64,000 nucleotides of DNA from Methylonatrum sp040877625. GTDB lineage: Bacteria > Pseudomonadota > Gammaproteobacteria > Nitrococcales > Aquisalimonadaceae. Shown here in pieces: positions 56,901 to 63,953 of this stretch (within the stretch, counting starts at the first letter, position 1; every line of letters starts with the position of its first letter). The notes under the pieces are model-generated. The model had not been told where the DNA came from. It saw only the letters and a list, made by a program, of their open reading frames with translations, and searched no databases. The stretch covers positions 258,040-322,039 of the forward strand of contig JBBDNK010000020.1 of the NCBI GenBank assembly GCA_040877625.1, written 5' to 3'. The position numbers and the translations under genes are program-made.

Positions 56901-59900
56901 AACACCTGGAATCCCGCCACCTGGGTGTCCCAGGGCAGCGCTGACCGGCCACTGAATCCGGATATCTTCATCCAGGGCGACATCACCAATCTGCGCGGTT
57001 CGGTGACGGTGGAGGCCGCCTACGGCAGTGTCTACGCGGAGGGCGATATCCGCGCCAACACGGTGGCGCTGAGCGCCGGCCGCGATTTCATCCTCGCCTA
57101 CCGGGACGGTTTCCGCCACATCGGCGGCGATCCGCGCAGCAGCGCGCCACCGGAGACGGATCCGTTCGTCATCGTCGGCAACAACATCGTTGCCAGTGCG
57201 CGCTATCTGAACATCAACGGCCTGATGCGCAGCGGCATCCCGGACTGGGCGGTGGTCATCGACAGTAGCGTGCTCGACGCTATCGCCGCCGCGCGCGTCA
57301 AGTACGAGAATGGTGAAACCAGCGGCCCCATCGTCGGCATCCGCAGCGCGACGCCGTCCACCGGCACCATCGGCTTCTCCTACGACTTTACGCCGGGCGA
57401 TGAAGCCCTCGTGCTGGACATGGTCGACGTCCGCGGCGGCTACATGGAACTCACCGGCAAGATCATGAATACCGGCGGCGGCAAGCTCGAGGTGGTCGAT
57501 GGTTACGGCCGCGTAGCGGTCGATAACCAGACCGGTGAGGATCTGCGCATCGTCGGCATCGACGTCGGCAACGATATCGAAGGCACCCTGCGCCTGAACG
57601 ATACCGGGCGTTACGGCAACGAGGATGACGGCGAGCTGTGGTCGACCATCTACACCCGCGTCGGCGACAGCATCCAGACCTATGTCGGCCGCTACAAGGA
57701 TATCCGCCGCAACGGCGACTACCTGGTCGGCAATGTCGACGGCACGACGGCGCGCACCACGCACTACGAAACCCGCTCCGGCCTGGACTATGTGTGGCTC
57801 ACCGGCGAGACCAGCGAAATCACCATCGTCGAGACCTACTACTCCGACACCGCTATCGGCTTTATTCCCAGCGGCAGCGGAAACCTGTATTCACGCAGCG
57901 AGACATCCGGCGATGTGCAGCCCATTGACGATGCCGAATACGTCTGGCGCAACCTGATGCTGTCCCGCGCCGATCGCGACGGCGAGCCGTCCGACACCGT
58001 GCGCACCTGGTCCGACAGTTACACCATCGACGCCGACAGCGTCGAAGTGGATTACCACAACTGGACCACCTGCGAGACCAGGGTCATCGTCTGCGTGGAA
58101 ACCCGTCAGTGGCAAAAAGTGACCACGACCTACGGTGCCAAGGAGATCTTCCGTAACGGGGTTCAGGCCGACTACGATATCCCGATCGAGTTCATCGGCT
58201 TCGACACCGGCACCATCGATGTCGACTCCGCCGGCCGCGTGATCCTGGCCGGCTCGGTGCTCAACCCCACCGGCGATGTCTCCATCAGCGGCAAGAGCAT
58301 CAACCAGGCCAGCGAATCGGCCATCACCGTCGCGGACAATCTGAGCCTGGAAGCCGTGCAGGGCATTGGTGCCGATAATGCCTTGCGCATTCAGGCCACC
58401 GGCGCCGTGGACGCCGTTACCGCGTCCGGCGACATCAATCTTTACGGTGTCCAGGGCGATATCAATGTCGGCGTGATCGATACCGGCACCGGTAACGTCA
58501 CTCTGGATACCCAGAACGCTATTCTGGGCACCGGCGCGGGCCACCGCATCAGCGGCAACCAGATCAGCCTCAGCGCCCGCCAGGGCGGCATCGGCGGCGC
58601 CGCCATGAACGCGCTGGTGAACATCGACTCCGGTGCCGGCGATGCCGGGCTGTTCAATGCCGAGGCCCAGCAGGGCGTGCACGTGCGCGAGCTCAGCGGC
58701 GATCTGCGTATCAATCAGATCAACGCCAACGCCAGCAACGTCACCGTGGTGGTCGACGACGGCGACATCGTCGATGCGAACACCGAGGAGCAGCGCGACG
58801 AACGCGCCATCGGCGATCTGCGCAACCTGTGGGCCGACATGGGCCTGACCGGCGACGACGCCAACGACGCCCTGGACCGTGAGCTTGAGGCGCAGGCCAA
58901 TGCCGGCACCGCCGCCTACAAGCACTATTGGCGGCTGCGCGGGCTGGATGTGGACAGCGAAGGCAACTTCGTCGCCGACGATTACGACCCCGCGACCCAG
59001 GCACAGCTCGCCGACTTCGAGAAGGATTACTACCGCGACGTCAATGGCTGGACGGAACAGCAGATCACCGACTTCGAGGCCAACCGGCTGCAGGAGCTGG
59101 AGGATCTGCATGCCCGCTTCGGCGGCCTCGGCGACTACGACGACAACTTCAGCTACACCCTGAGCCAGGCCGAGATCGACGACATCTCCGCCGGTTATCA
59201 GTGGACCGAGGATCAGCTCAGGTTCTCCATCTCCCAGGGTCTGTTCAACCGCACCACCAACACTTCGACGTCCATCGAGGCGCCGAACATCATCGGCGCC
59301 AACGTCACCCTGGTGGCGAACAAGGTGGGCCGGACACTGGACGAGGATATGGTCATCGACCTCTCCGGCGGCCTGCGCAGCCTTACCGAAGATGAGCTGA
59401 TCGCGCTCAGCACCGCCGAGTTCGACGACATCTCCTTCGACGACGACGATTTGGAGATCATCCGCATCCGCCGTATCGAGGATGTGGATCTGGACATCAC
59501 CGGCCACGCCAGCGTGCTCGCCCAGGAGGATATTTTCCTGGGCAGCACGGACAACATCCGCCTGTTCAACGTACAGGGCGATGCCGTGCGCATCGGCACC
59601 AACGGGGCCATCGAAACCGGGAACCCCGGCGACACCGTGCTCTGGGGCAACCGGGTCATCCTGGAGGCCTCCCAGGAATACGTGGGCACCGCCGCCGCGC
59701 CGCTGATGACCGACATCGACGGCGAACTGACCGTGCGCACCGACGGAGCTCTGCACCTGATCAACCAGGGCAATCTGATGCTGGACCGCATTCGCGCCCT
59801 GGACAGTGCCAATCTCACGGTCAACGGCGGTTCTCTCATTGCCGCGCGGGAGTTCGGTGAAACCATCGCCTCGGCCATCGTCAATCTGGATGTCGGCGGC

Positions 59901-62222
59901 GACATCGGTGCCGCAGATCAGCGCGTCAATATGGAACTGACCAGCGGCAGCGGCCTGGTGAGCATTCTCGCCGGCGGCAATGTGTGGCTGGGCGCCGAGC
60001 AGGGCCCGTTCCTGGTCGACGGCGACCTGCGCCTCGGCGACAGCACCATCGACGGCGACTACGACATCGCCGACGTCCGCGACGTCACCTACCATGGGGA
60101 GATTCGCGTCGAGGGCGATGCCGGCGTGGACGCCCGCACCATCAGGACCATCGACGACGCGGCACTGGATGTCGTCGGCAACGCCACCCTGAACGCGCAG
60201 CTGGATATCGGTGAGTCGGCCGATCCGATGCGTGTGGCGGTGGGAACCATCGACGCCTCCAGCGATCAGGGCAACATCTACCTGCACTTCCTGCGCGACG
60301 TCAACGGCGGCAGCGTCAGCACGCTCAGCGGCGAGCAGATCATCGACGGCGATGCCGACGTGAGCCTGGATAATGTCGTCGCCCGTGACCGGATCCTGGT
60401 CGACGACCTTGACGGCCGCTTCTCGGCTATCAACATGACCTCGGGCGACAGCAGCATCGACGTTTTTGCCGAAAGCGCCGCCATCGAATTCGGTACCGCG
60501 GCGACCGAACTGCGCGTTATCACCACCGGCGAGCAGAGCCACGGCCAGCTCGACCCGGATGCCGACGGCACACTCAAGGCGGCCAACCTGGTCCAACTGC
60601 ACGGCGGTGACGACGTTCGCTTCCGCAATGTGCTGGCTGGCGATGAAAGCGATATCCCGGCCGAGGGGGGCGATGCCGATCTGCAATCCGATCGCGGCAG
60701 CATCTACGGCAATTACGTGTTCGCAAGCCGCGACATCCGCGCCTTCGCCCTCAACGGCGGGCTCTACCTGACCCGGCTGGATTACGGCAACGAGTACGTG
60801 CTGCAGGCCGGCCGCGATATCGCCATCGGCCTGGGCAAGACCTTCGACAGCAGCACCGGCTCCATCTTCGCCGGCCGCAACATCGAGATTGCCGTGGCCG
60901 GCGTTGAAGGCGACCCGGGCGACATCCTGCTCGGCGGCATCGAGGCCCGCGACGGCCACATCATCCTCGACGCCTCCGGCAGTATCCGCGTTGCCGTCAG
61001 CACACCGCCGCCGGGCGAGGCGGGCGTGCCCACCTCCGGCAGCATGCGTGCGGGCACCTACGTCGACATGATCGCCGGCGGCGACATCGACGTGGAGAAC
61101 ACCATCAGCAGCGACGGTTCGCAGAACCTCACCGCCGGCGGCGCGATCACCGCCGGCCGTCTGCAGAGCGGCGGCACCATCACCGGCAGCGCCGGAGCGG
61201 GAATCGACCTGGGCCTGGTATCCGCCGCGGCGGATGTGGATCTGCGTGCCCTGGACGACATCGTCGCCCTGGTTCTCGACGCCGGCGGCAACCAGGTGCT
61301 CTCGGCCGACGGCCTGATCCGCTTCGACCGCCTGTACGCCGGCGGCGATGTCGAGGCCGTGGCGGGCGGCGATCTCAGCGGTGATCTTGCTGAAGTGATC
61401 GGCCATGCCGACTTCAGTGCCGGCATGGACAACGGTGTGCCTGTCGGACCTGCCACGCTCGACCTGGGCCGCCTGCATGCCGATACCGCCAGGCTGATCG
61501 CTTCTGAACGGATCCAGGTGGACAACGCCTTCATCGGAACACGCCTGGAACTGTGGTCAAGGATCATCGGTGCCGACATCACCCACGAACCGGCCGGCGG
61601 CCTGGAGCCGCTGCGGATGCTGGTGGCCGGCCCCGGCTCCGGCCACGCCGACAGCGCCATCCTCAGCATCGATGCCACCAACGGCGTGGTCTTCGATCTG
61701 ATGCACAGCCGGTACGCCGACATCCGCACCACCGCCGAGGACGTGGAGATGGTCGACGGCTACACCGAGCTGATGGAACTGCGGACCGCCACCTCCCGGG
61801 TGTGGATGAACAATACCGACCCAACGGCGGTGGACTGGGAGGCGCAGCTCTATCAGCCCGGGTTCGCGTTCATCCACGACCAGCAGGGGACGCTGATTTA
61901 TACAGACGCCTATGTGGTTCGTTTTGCACCGGATCACGAAGTCCGTGTCCCGAACTTCTCGCCCAACCACACGCCGGGCGGCCCGGATGTCGACGGCAGG
62001 GCGGCTGACCGCGATGCGCAACGGGCCTTGCGCCACAGCGCCAACACCCTGAGCAACGGTGTGTTTGTTCCGCTGGGCACATCGCAGCCGCCGGACGACC
62101 CCACGGGGCCGGACGACGAGGGTGAGGATGATGCAGTGAATCTGAGCGCGCTGCGCGAACAGTCGCTGGCCAACCTCACGGTATCAGCCTCTGGCACGGA
62201 CCGCCGTACCGGCAATCGTTAA
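44967..62222 (+). CDS. Giant two-partner-secretion exoprotein (TpsA, LktA-like filamentous adhesin)
   Basis: 5751 residues, the largest gene here. A long signal peptide (~1-51, ending GGAIA) precedes the TPS secretion domain (~52-300: NRAFNSFHDFVLAQGDTVNL, DPHGVVIGPNGVVNVGSLL). The passenger from ~300 to ~3400 is Gly/Ala/Asp-rich β-helix-type repeats (short strands, A-V-N-T pattern), with six acidic linkers near 545-595, 1055-1122, 1532-1607, 1885-1945, 2449-2489 and 2865-2932. Residues ~580-1530 contain a ~520-residue super-repeat. Later come a coiled-coil-like insert (~3792-3885), a cysteine pair (4369, 4376) and a helical insert (~4602-4765). No C-terminal anchor is seen. TpsB follows 64 bp downstream. 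Resemblance to proteins annotated as LktA-family filamentous adhesins is by pattern only; a toxin activity is not shown. Confidence 0.93.
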   Translation: MDSRTSSGARACNAKPTAGARPFKFSAPPRPTPVSLALMAAMGVLPGGAIAYEIPDTTEIVKDGRTATTVDVNGNTIDINTGTRRGNRAFNSFHDFVLAQGDTVNLHLPSDTRHLINLVHDSRAIIDGDLYSFMQGQVGGNVVFADPHGVVIGPNGVVNVGSLLLTTPTQAFMDQMLDAEGNINDGLVSDLLKGEVPLSDDGAITIDGRVNASHSVRLRAAAISVGAAQGQIDVTVDQDHLALFDATVNTDDLDIADAVVLDDGVIEIVASNSATGQNGVANAEATVTVGGALSADNILLAARAEAVATFDGTINTLIDGTRDALELIGYDQLPDVDFALAIANATATVDVASTASLTATEDLDISASATRGATAAADASGSYGGVSAAFGRLAGDTSATLAEGAVVDVGGALDVAASSDNTLDISAATVVDDTGIASVAGTVALGFVDVSTTASVLGPMGDGAVALKAGSLSVDANSTDSYSVTAEATGEADGGVGIAAAVLDVDTTTLALLGGTVDVDDDITVTADSDVSTAVTRARVGVGSAPADDTGDDTADDASDDWTSFLEGLVGDASEDSKDVEVTDVEDENTKESAPGSEAGGGFPLSFGAAIALTWLTDVTEALVLDNALDGEDNRTNAGADTHITAGGNVTVAARRELAGFANQAVSSAVANTENAGGVVGISAAVAFANIRTTVSARIGDDAAIEAARLGLLADYAMPTAVDWGDDGAPGSRADLAADGADLETWLSSWAGSETGGSGTVGVAGAVSVLMMDSGVEASVGERAMVTLTGDDEPWNTDLGGGDVLDWDAVADVRAVADLSAITLVGGGGSSDGVGLGGGVNWHSRRTSAKARVGDDAQLLKSGPGGGTGLGVGSVNLVAIRRDSLVTVADLKGESGGAVGLGVAVALALFDGESRAGIGEGAVVDVDGAVSVSAVGETEGVTLVTSSMSAGGEIGIAATVAYTGITGVTEGSLLAAKTDAGSVTVAAHNTNSYLTEAEASAKGGIGLGIAAAIAEVGMDALVRVGGTIESAGDVLAFGISETTGSKVKAGTSVAEADAGDEGETDDGNVTGEGEEPVEVSDSEPAGGTTDFVAKRQKNKADDVEEKSAQGEDPTPGDGEQSAGTNLKFAAALGLAVVEQSADVRVEDDTSITTSAGDVVLAGYLRDGGVQTHATAGAESTVKDGATGIAVSAAVALGFHHNSAAAIVGEGVTISGGRIGIGADVAMPMSSDLSWGQFLDIEDIYAEFKDNDETPLLDKLKAAMRGYASATVNVQGEGFGFGGSVNYAQLDNDATAWVGAGSTLTATDTVAADGWSTDLNDDISLDWDAAADVTARGETRSLEVAGNINSLFDLSASSAEGGVLVGGAFNWVDRDGKVRAGLGADVTVDADSLRVSADRLDQVVAITPGSGGGASITGVGMVTVTRIGGETHASISNTADITADSLAVRANQDLSVWSLSGALARGENVGVGIAVAVNDLQAGTRAWIGDNSDEAVEGETTAGTAGSITTADLNVRARTGGVVGSGAVAGAEAAKSSEAEKTGLNEQTTERTDERTADADSETVAVQDQAAGDEGNLNKSQDQIDGGSEGPPSDGNDGGKNQKGGAKVAVAGAATVTLGDLSTTAEINDATIHLIDGADGVDINVLGITDADMIAVAGAGALVRAGSGGGSGTAIAGVLALNHLRNTTHAGLVDTTITDAGDVAVEALTAGDLIAVGLGMAVTAGTDQGTSIALAGSVGYVGNTTRARISGGSIDMDGDLLVTAYDRTRMANGGGAIAVSSKTSVGAALSLGLVSNTLSAEIDGTRVDGADSVIVQALSGTQVLGGAGSVSVSTSSSGLAFNGSAVFHKVDNEITATIRGGAEIGTTDEVGSVSVTAAGTTGVDRLDDLVAGREADSEVDFDLDDSELMNPSDEPPAAESGTTGEGNDPGEDYETEDTDIAAPDIQGETVVGIAGTISASSQAAAGVSFVGNFIDSTYTASIVDAGINAAGNVHVKAADSAVVVGLAVGASGSGKFALTGSATVNEIGSSALASIGDEAEQRTVITADSVDVVALKEADVYALAGSVAFSGKAGIGISIGYNGIGTTTHAGVANADLTVTGGDVAVDAASTSSIYSAAISGAGAGTVAIAGSVNINAMSQTVHATVDDADITSDTLRVEAGDASGGDSARIWSLSGDIKGGGTVAVGASVAVNLIGNDYLAEVRDSELTVDSSVDVLATTTGEIWTFGVSGGAAGTVAVGAGAATGSFESDVTARMYDTGLEGGTADVLVGASDNSSIRTFAASLQGGGSVGIAGALTVNTMDNDIIAEIDGGGADRRIHGRNVMVTALSDTDIGTVAVGASAAGNVALSGSVTVSTVKSRVHSRITGGADVLADNNVGVFARSKDLISVVAGAVSFAGPGLGGAGAVTVNQMEGLTEAAITGSDTVVVALAEDATDFMDVGTGNLANPPSGNPFASIFGGAESDEGAAEEAPEAEDFAVYDTPTLTPETRQVTGVAVDALSLQQADAGVATGALNVDFVGGGTALAGTINTTVMAGETRAVIDGATVGRQADRRPNDDVNVVAGHHSYGTSVVLGIAAGSVGGTAAVTTDVFDGKAEAIVNNASVHTGGDLNVDAVSTRNLLGVAAGLAVGTYAGATATGGVTFFEGETTAEITGDTRVEAGNVRVSALSDSIQQLISVGFSASLGGAGTGGFAIAASENVTTARIADTIGGDNGVFADGNVIVDADNTTAIDSVVAAAAAGGVAVVGAVSTLIVANDTLATVDNARVDADGNLDVTATDTLDMGARAGGAAFSVGGSAALGVTIASVKSNTEASILNSDVDALDVSVQARRNGKVDLETYLASVAFSGVAISGAVSVLLFGDELNNDLGDDTDGDLNNDLQGDGNWVGKSDDFASTDHLTGEGEGGEQADRSNGLVDGDDDVRSRSTFSVHDSIYGDAVDSTSATIGGGTVDARHVTVSATDETATSNLALSAAAGLVGFGGSVAVTQVNSNVGAQVTPVTMHASSLTVDSLARDAAGGKAVEVDAIAGGAGLVGVGAAVAVGQYNANVATLLGGTITLGGNLNATATESATVEISGLGAALGALAVGVVVSLSDRESEVATTFQSDADISGANLDATATANGHSNVEGQVAAGGLLGSGVGAGIDALDKTKVTLQVDGGAKLKAGNNLNLTTLAMPRLSASALTASVAGGISIGANVVLAEARTDNRVNVDGNALLEGTNVTLLARSDRGAWDTVSAEALGVSGGLLAGINSTEADARNLTETRALVGSNVIINATGAVSVTARGRTSQYAEADGYAFGALAVGANVATAQAGGITIARLDGSLGYETDEDGLVTVQAASVAVQAISETRNRASSTAGSGGIIAGAASTARTGDNSTTEAHLQGGGHGKELWAGEVGVTAFHTSDFNAGVDSTQASLVGMSGAWADNQVNANVLARVGGDADISAGKFDMKARSSAVKPEISGQNVNSGSGGAFNGAAASSKSDISFNTRAEVAAGADVKVVGDWRDPENLTVLAENIYQLWDRVKLDAGGAIAIARGESELRVSSAIAAVTIGAGANLASVGDIILATYTDATISANTDVKTYGAAGAAQGVSRVDMNAQHTVTVGDSATMEALGFLRLHAGRNLSDRRSLFDLNTRTDLWNKTAFPVETDPDAFSNVSQTNTITVGNGADLGAVKDVHLYTAEGQLRLYARGVGKDLYRAAAESVVNGVGSLVGAGEVSLDITAGETSSAANLTVAVNGDVRSGIRSNQLLHIKELDTEELLDDSGNVVLDEFGNPVIVPFVSDDEKSEGVSYRVVDSSLSDTIQARLETLYTYLSNYKGGETEEAAFRAEINILEMQLEELAKEAGYEEDDYTFYVEGERRINLPREFPIVLVEVDPIIARPGNVKITAQALVGAGTLDAPGDATIDILNETPAFLQVSDLLIPNDEGGQITLNGGLVNSVADINARNRVGAVATFSEVNTAENSPSPAITVSNTWNPATWVSQGSADRPLNPDIFIQGDITNLRGSVTVEAAYGSVYAEGDIRANTVALSAGRDFILAYRDGFRHIGGDPRSSAPPETDPFVIVGNNIVASARYLNINGLMRSGIPDWAVVIDSSVLDAIAAARVKYENGETSGPIVGIRSATPSTGTIGFSYDFTPGDEALVLDMVDVRGGYMELTGKIMNTGGGKLEVVDGYGRVAVDNQTGEDLRIVGIDVGNDIEGTLRLNDTGRYGNEDDGELWSTIYTRVGDSIQTYVGRYKDIRRNGDYLVGNVDGTTARTTHYETRSGLDYVWLTGETSEITIVETYYSDTAIGFIPSGSGNLYSRSETSGDVQPIDDAEYVWRNLMLSRADRDGEPSDTVRTWSDSYTIDADSVEVDYHNWTTCETRVIVCVETRQWQKVTTTYGAKEIFRNGVQADYDIPIEFIGFDTGTIDVDSAGRVILAGSVLNPTGDVSISGKSINQASESAITVADNLSLEAVQGIGADNALRIQATGAVDAVTASGDINLYGVQGDINVGVIDTGTGNVTLDTQNAILGTGAGHRISGNQISLSARQGGIGGAAMNALVNIDSGAGDAGLFNAEAQQGVHVRELSGDLRINQINANASNVTVVVDDGDIVDANTEEQRDERAIGDLRNLWADMGLTGDDANDALDRELEAQANAGTAAYKHYWRLRGLDVDSEGNFVADDYDPATQAQLADFEKDYYRDVNGWTEQQITDFEANRLQELEDLHARFGGLGDYDDNFSYTLSQAEIDDISAGYQWTEDQLRFSISQGLFNRTTNTSTSIEAPNIIGANVTLVANKVGRTLDEDMVIDLSGGLRSLTEDELIALSTAEFDDISFDDDDLEIIRIRRIEDVDLDITGHASVLAQEDIFLGSTDNIRLFNVQGDAVRIGTNGAIETGNPGDTVLWGNRVILEASQEYVGTAAAPLMTDIDGELTVRTDGALHLINQGNLMLDRIRALDSANLTVNGGSLIAAREFGETIASAIVNLDVGGDIGAADQRVNMELTSGSGLVSILAGGNVWLGAEQGPFLVDGDLRLGDSTIDGDYDIADVRDVTYHGEIRVEGDAGVDARTIRTIDDAALDVVGNATLNAQLDIGESADPMRVAVGTIDASSDQGNIYLHFLRDVNGGSVSTLSGEQIIDGDADVSLDNVVARDRILVDDLDGRFSAINMTSGDSSIDVFAESAAIEFGTAATELRVITTGEQSHGQLDPDADGTLKAANLVQLHGGDDVRFRNVLAGDESDIPAEGGDADLQSDRGSIYGNYVFASRDIRAFALNGGLYLTRLDYGNEYVLQAGRDIAIGLGKTFDSSTGSIFAGRNIEIAVAGVEGDPGDILLGGIEARDGHIILDASGSIRVAVSTPPPGEAGVPTSGSMRAGTYVDMIAGGDIDVENTISSDGSQNLTAGGAITAGRLQSGGTITGSAGAGIDLGLVSAAADVDLRALDDIVALVLDAGGNQVLSADGLIRFDRLYAGGDVEAVAGGDLSGDLAEVIGHADFSAGMDNGVPVGPATLDLGRLHADTARLIASERIQVDNAFIGTRLELWSRIIGADITHEPAGGLEPLRMLVAGPGSGHADSAILSIDATNGVVFDLMHSRYADIRTTAEDVEMVDGYTELMELRTATSRVWMNNTDPTAVDWEAQLYQPGFAFIHDQQGTLIYTDAYVVRFAPDHEVRVPNFSPNHTPGGPDVDGRAADRDAQRALRHSANTLSNGVFVPLGTSQPPDDPTGPDDEGEDDAVNLSALREQSLANLTVSASGTDRRTGNR
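46777..49150 (+). repeat. ~1.56-kb tandem super-repeat within the exoprotein gene
   Basis: Two diverged copies. Anchors in copy 1 and copy 2: LSFGAAIALTWLTD (about 46779) and LKFAAALGLAVVEQ (48340); YAMPTAVDW (~47108) and VAMPMSSDLSW (~48630); PWNTDL...LDWDAVADV (~47343) and GWSTDL...LDWDAAADV (48900); GLGGGVNW (~47464) and LVGGAFNW (49045). Offsets are near 1520-1580 bp, i.e. ~520 residues, so the copies are similar in order but not identical. Confidence 0.7.
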
Positions 62223-62286
62223 TCACCGCCGACCCCGGGCGAAGCCTTGCCTTGCCCCGGCGGCCATCTGCAACAAGGAATGCTTT

Positions 62287-63933
62287 ATGGCCCATCCCGT
62301 TCCCATCCGGTACCTGGCCGGAAGTCTGCTGTCGGCGGTGCTGGCGGCAGGTACCGTACAGGCACAGGTCGTGGACTCTCCGCGAATCAACCCGGGTGCC
62401 GCGCTGGAACGGCAGCTAGAGGAACTCGAACGGCTGGAACGGGAGCGGGAAACGACACCCGACGACCAACCCGCCATCGAGGGCGTGGAACCCGATCGCG
62501 AGGGCAATCTGCCGGACGACGATACGCCGCGCCTGCAACTCGGTGACATCCGATACAACGAATCCGCGTTCATATCCGCCGATGAACTCTGGGACATCAC
62601 CGACGAGTACCTTGGCCGGCCGGTATCATTCGCCGACCTCAACCAGATGCTCGCGCGCATCAACGCCATCTACGCCAGCCGCGGCATCATCACCGCCCGT
62701 GCCGTCATACCGGCCCAGCGCATTGAAGGCGGCATACTCGAAATACGGCTGGTGGAAGGTCGCCTGGGCAAGCTGGTGGTAGAAGAAAATCACTACACCA
62801 GGGCCGATTACCTGACCCGCGGCCTGCCCCTGGAAGCGGGCGAGGTGGTGGACCTGCCCGCCCTGCGTGACGCAATTAACTACTTCAACCGCGTCAACGA
62901 CGTGAACATGCGCGCCAACCTGGCCCGGGGCGAAGGCTTCGGCGAAACCGACGTCATTATCCGCGCCGCCGAACCGCCGCGTATCCAGGGCCAGGTCTTC
63001 GCCGACAACAACGGCGCCGAAAGTACCGGCGAAGGGCAGGGCGGCATCTACGGAATCTGGAACGGCCCGTTCGGCCGCGACGATCGCCTGACCCTGTTTG
63101 CCATTGGCTCCGAAGGCACCCGCAATGCCTTCATGTCCTATCGTCTGCCCATCAACCGCAGTGGCGGGCGGTTGACGATAGCCGGTGCCTACAACCGTCT
63201 GGAGATCATCGAGAGCGGGTTCGCCGGCCTGGATATCACCGGCGGCTCGTCCGAGATCAGCCTGGCGTACGACCAGCCTTTCCTGCGGGCGGACACCTGG
63301 TGGCTGGACGGTTACACCCGGCTATCGCGGTCCGAATCCGAAACCGAGATCGACGACGCGTTCGCGCTCAGCGACAACACCGTGGACCGCCTGAGCCTGG
63401 GGGGGCGGGTGCGAGGCTTCGGCGAGCATACGCAATGGTCCCTGCGCCAGGGCGTGACCGGCGGCCAGGTCGCCGAAAACATCTTCGGCGACGACACCAG
63501 CTTCTGGGCCCTGGACGGCGACGTCAGTCTCAGTGCCTTCCTGCCGCACCGGTTGATCGCCCGGTTCCGCGGCGGCTGGCAATACACCGACGACGAGGAT
63601 CTGCCTTCCAGCGCCCAGTTCCAGGTCGGCGGCGTCTCCACCGTGCGCGGCTATCCGGTGAGCGCGGTTTCCGGTGGCCGCGGCGTTTACGGTAACCTTG
63701 AGCTGCACTGGCAGGCGCGGCCCGGGCTCGTACCCTTCACCTTTGCCGATGCCGGCTATGTCGACGGCGTCAGCCCCGGCAACGAAAGCATCAGTAGCAT
63801 CGGCCTGGGGCTGAACTGGCGCCACCGCGCATTCGGCGCCGAGCTGGTGCTGGCGCATACGCTGGACGACGTCCTGCCCGACCAGGACGAGAATCGCCTG
63901 CACGCCCGCATCAGTTACGATTTCGCTCTATAA
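62287..63933 (+). CDS. Two-partner-secretion outer-membrane transporter (TpsB, ShlB/FhaC family)
   Basis: 548 residues. The signal peptide is ~1-26 (VQA cleavage). An N-terminal glutamate-rich helix (~35-55) may plug the pore, two POTRA domains (~85-160 and ~160-235) bind the TPS domain, and a 16-strand β-barrel (~245-548) ends with phenylalanine-alanine-leucine. The VRGY loop-6 motif is in STVRGYPVSAVSGGRGVYG. It should export the adjacent giant TpsA across the outer membrane without ATP. AAGGAA lies 7-12 bp before the ATG. Confidence 0.95.
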   Translation: MAHPVPIRYLAGSLLSAVLAAGTVQAQVVDSPRINPGAALERQLEELERLERERETTPDDQPAIEGVEPDREGNLPDDDTPRLQLGDIRYNESAFISADELWDITDEYLGRPVSFADLNQMLARINAIYASRGIITARAVIPAQRIEGGILEIRLVEGRLGKLVVEENHYTRADYLTRGLPLEAGEVVDLPALRDAINYFNRVNDVNMRANLARGEGFGETDVIIRAAEPPRIQGQVFADNNGAESTGEGQGGIYGIWNGPFGRDDRLTLFAIGSEGTRNAFMSYRLPINRSGGRLTIAGAYNRLEIIESGFAGLDITGGSSEISLAYDQPFLRADTWWLDGYTRLSRSESETEIDDAFALSDNTVDRLSLGGRVRGFGEHTQWSLRQGVTGGQVAENIFGDDTSFWALDGDVSLSAFLPHRLIARFRGGWQYTDDEDLPSSAQFQVGGVSTVRGYPVSAVSGGRGVYGNLELHWQARPGLVPFTFADAGYVDGVSPGNESISSIGLGLNWRHRAFGAELVLAHTLDDVLPDQDENRLHARISYDFAL

Positions 63934-63953
63934 GGAGACACTGAATTATTCCC

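Noticed and set aside
57891..61478. A 1195-codon open frame on the minus strand opposite the exoprotein gene
   Set aside because: It is the reverse shadow of Gly/Ala/Asp-rich GC coding DNA, with no family pattern, and lies within a well supported TpsA reading frame. The same applies to 49035-51230 and 52464-55133.
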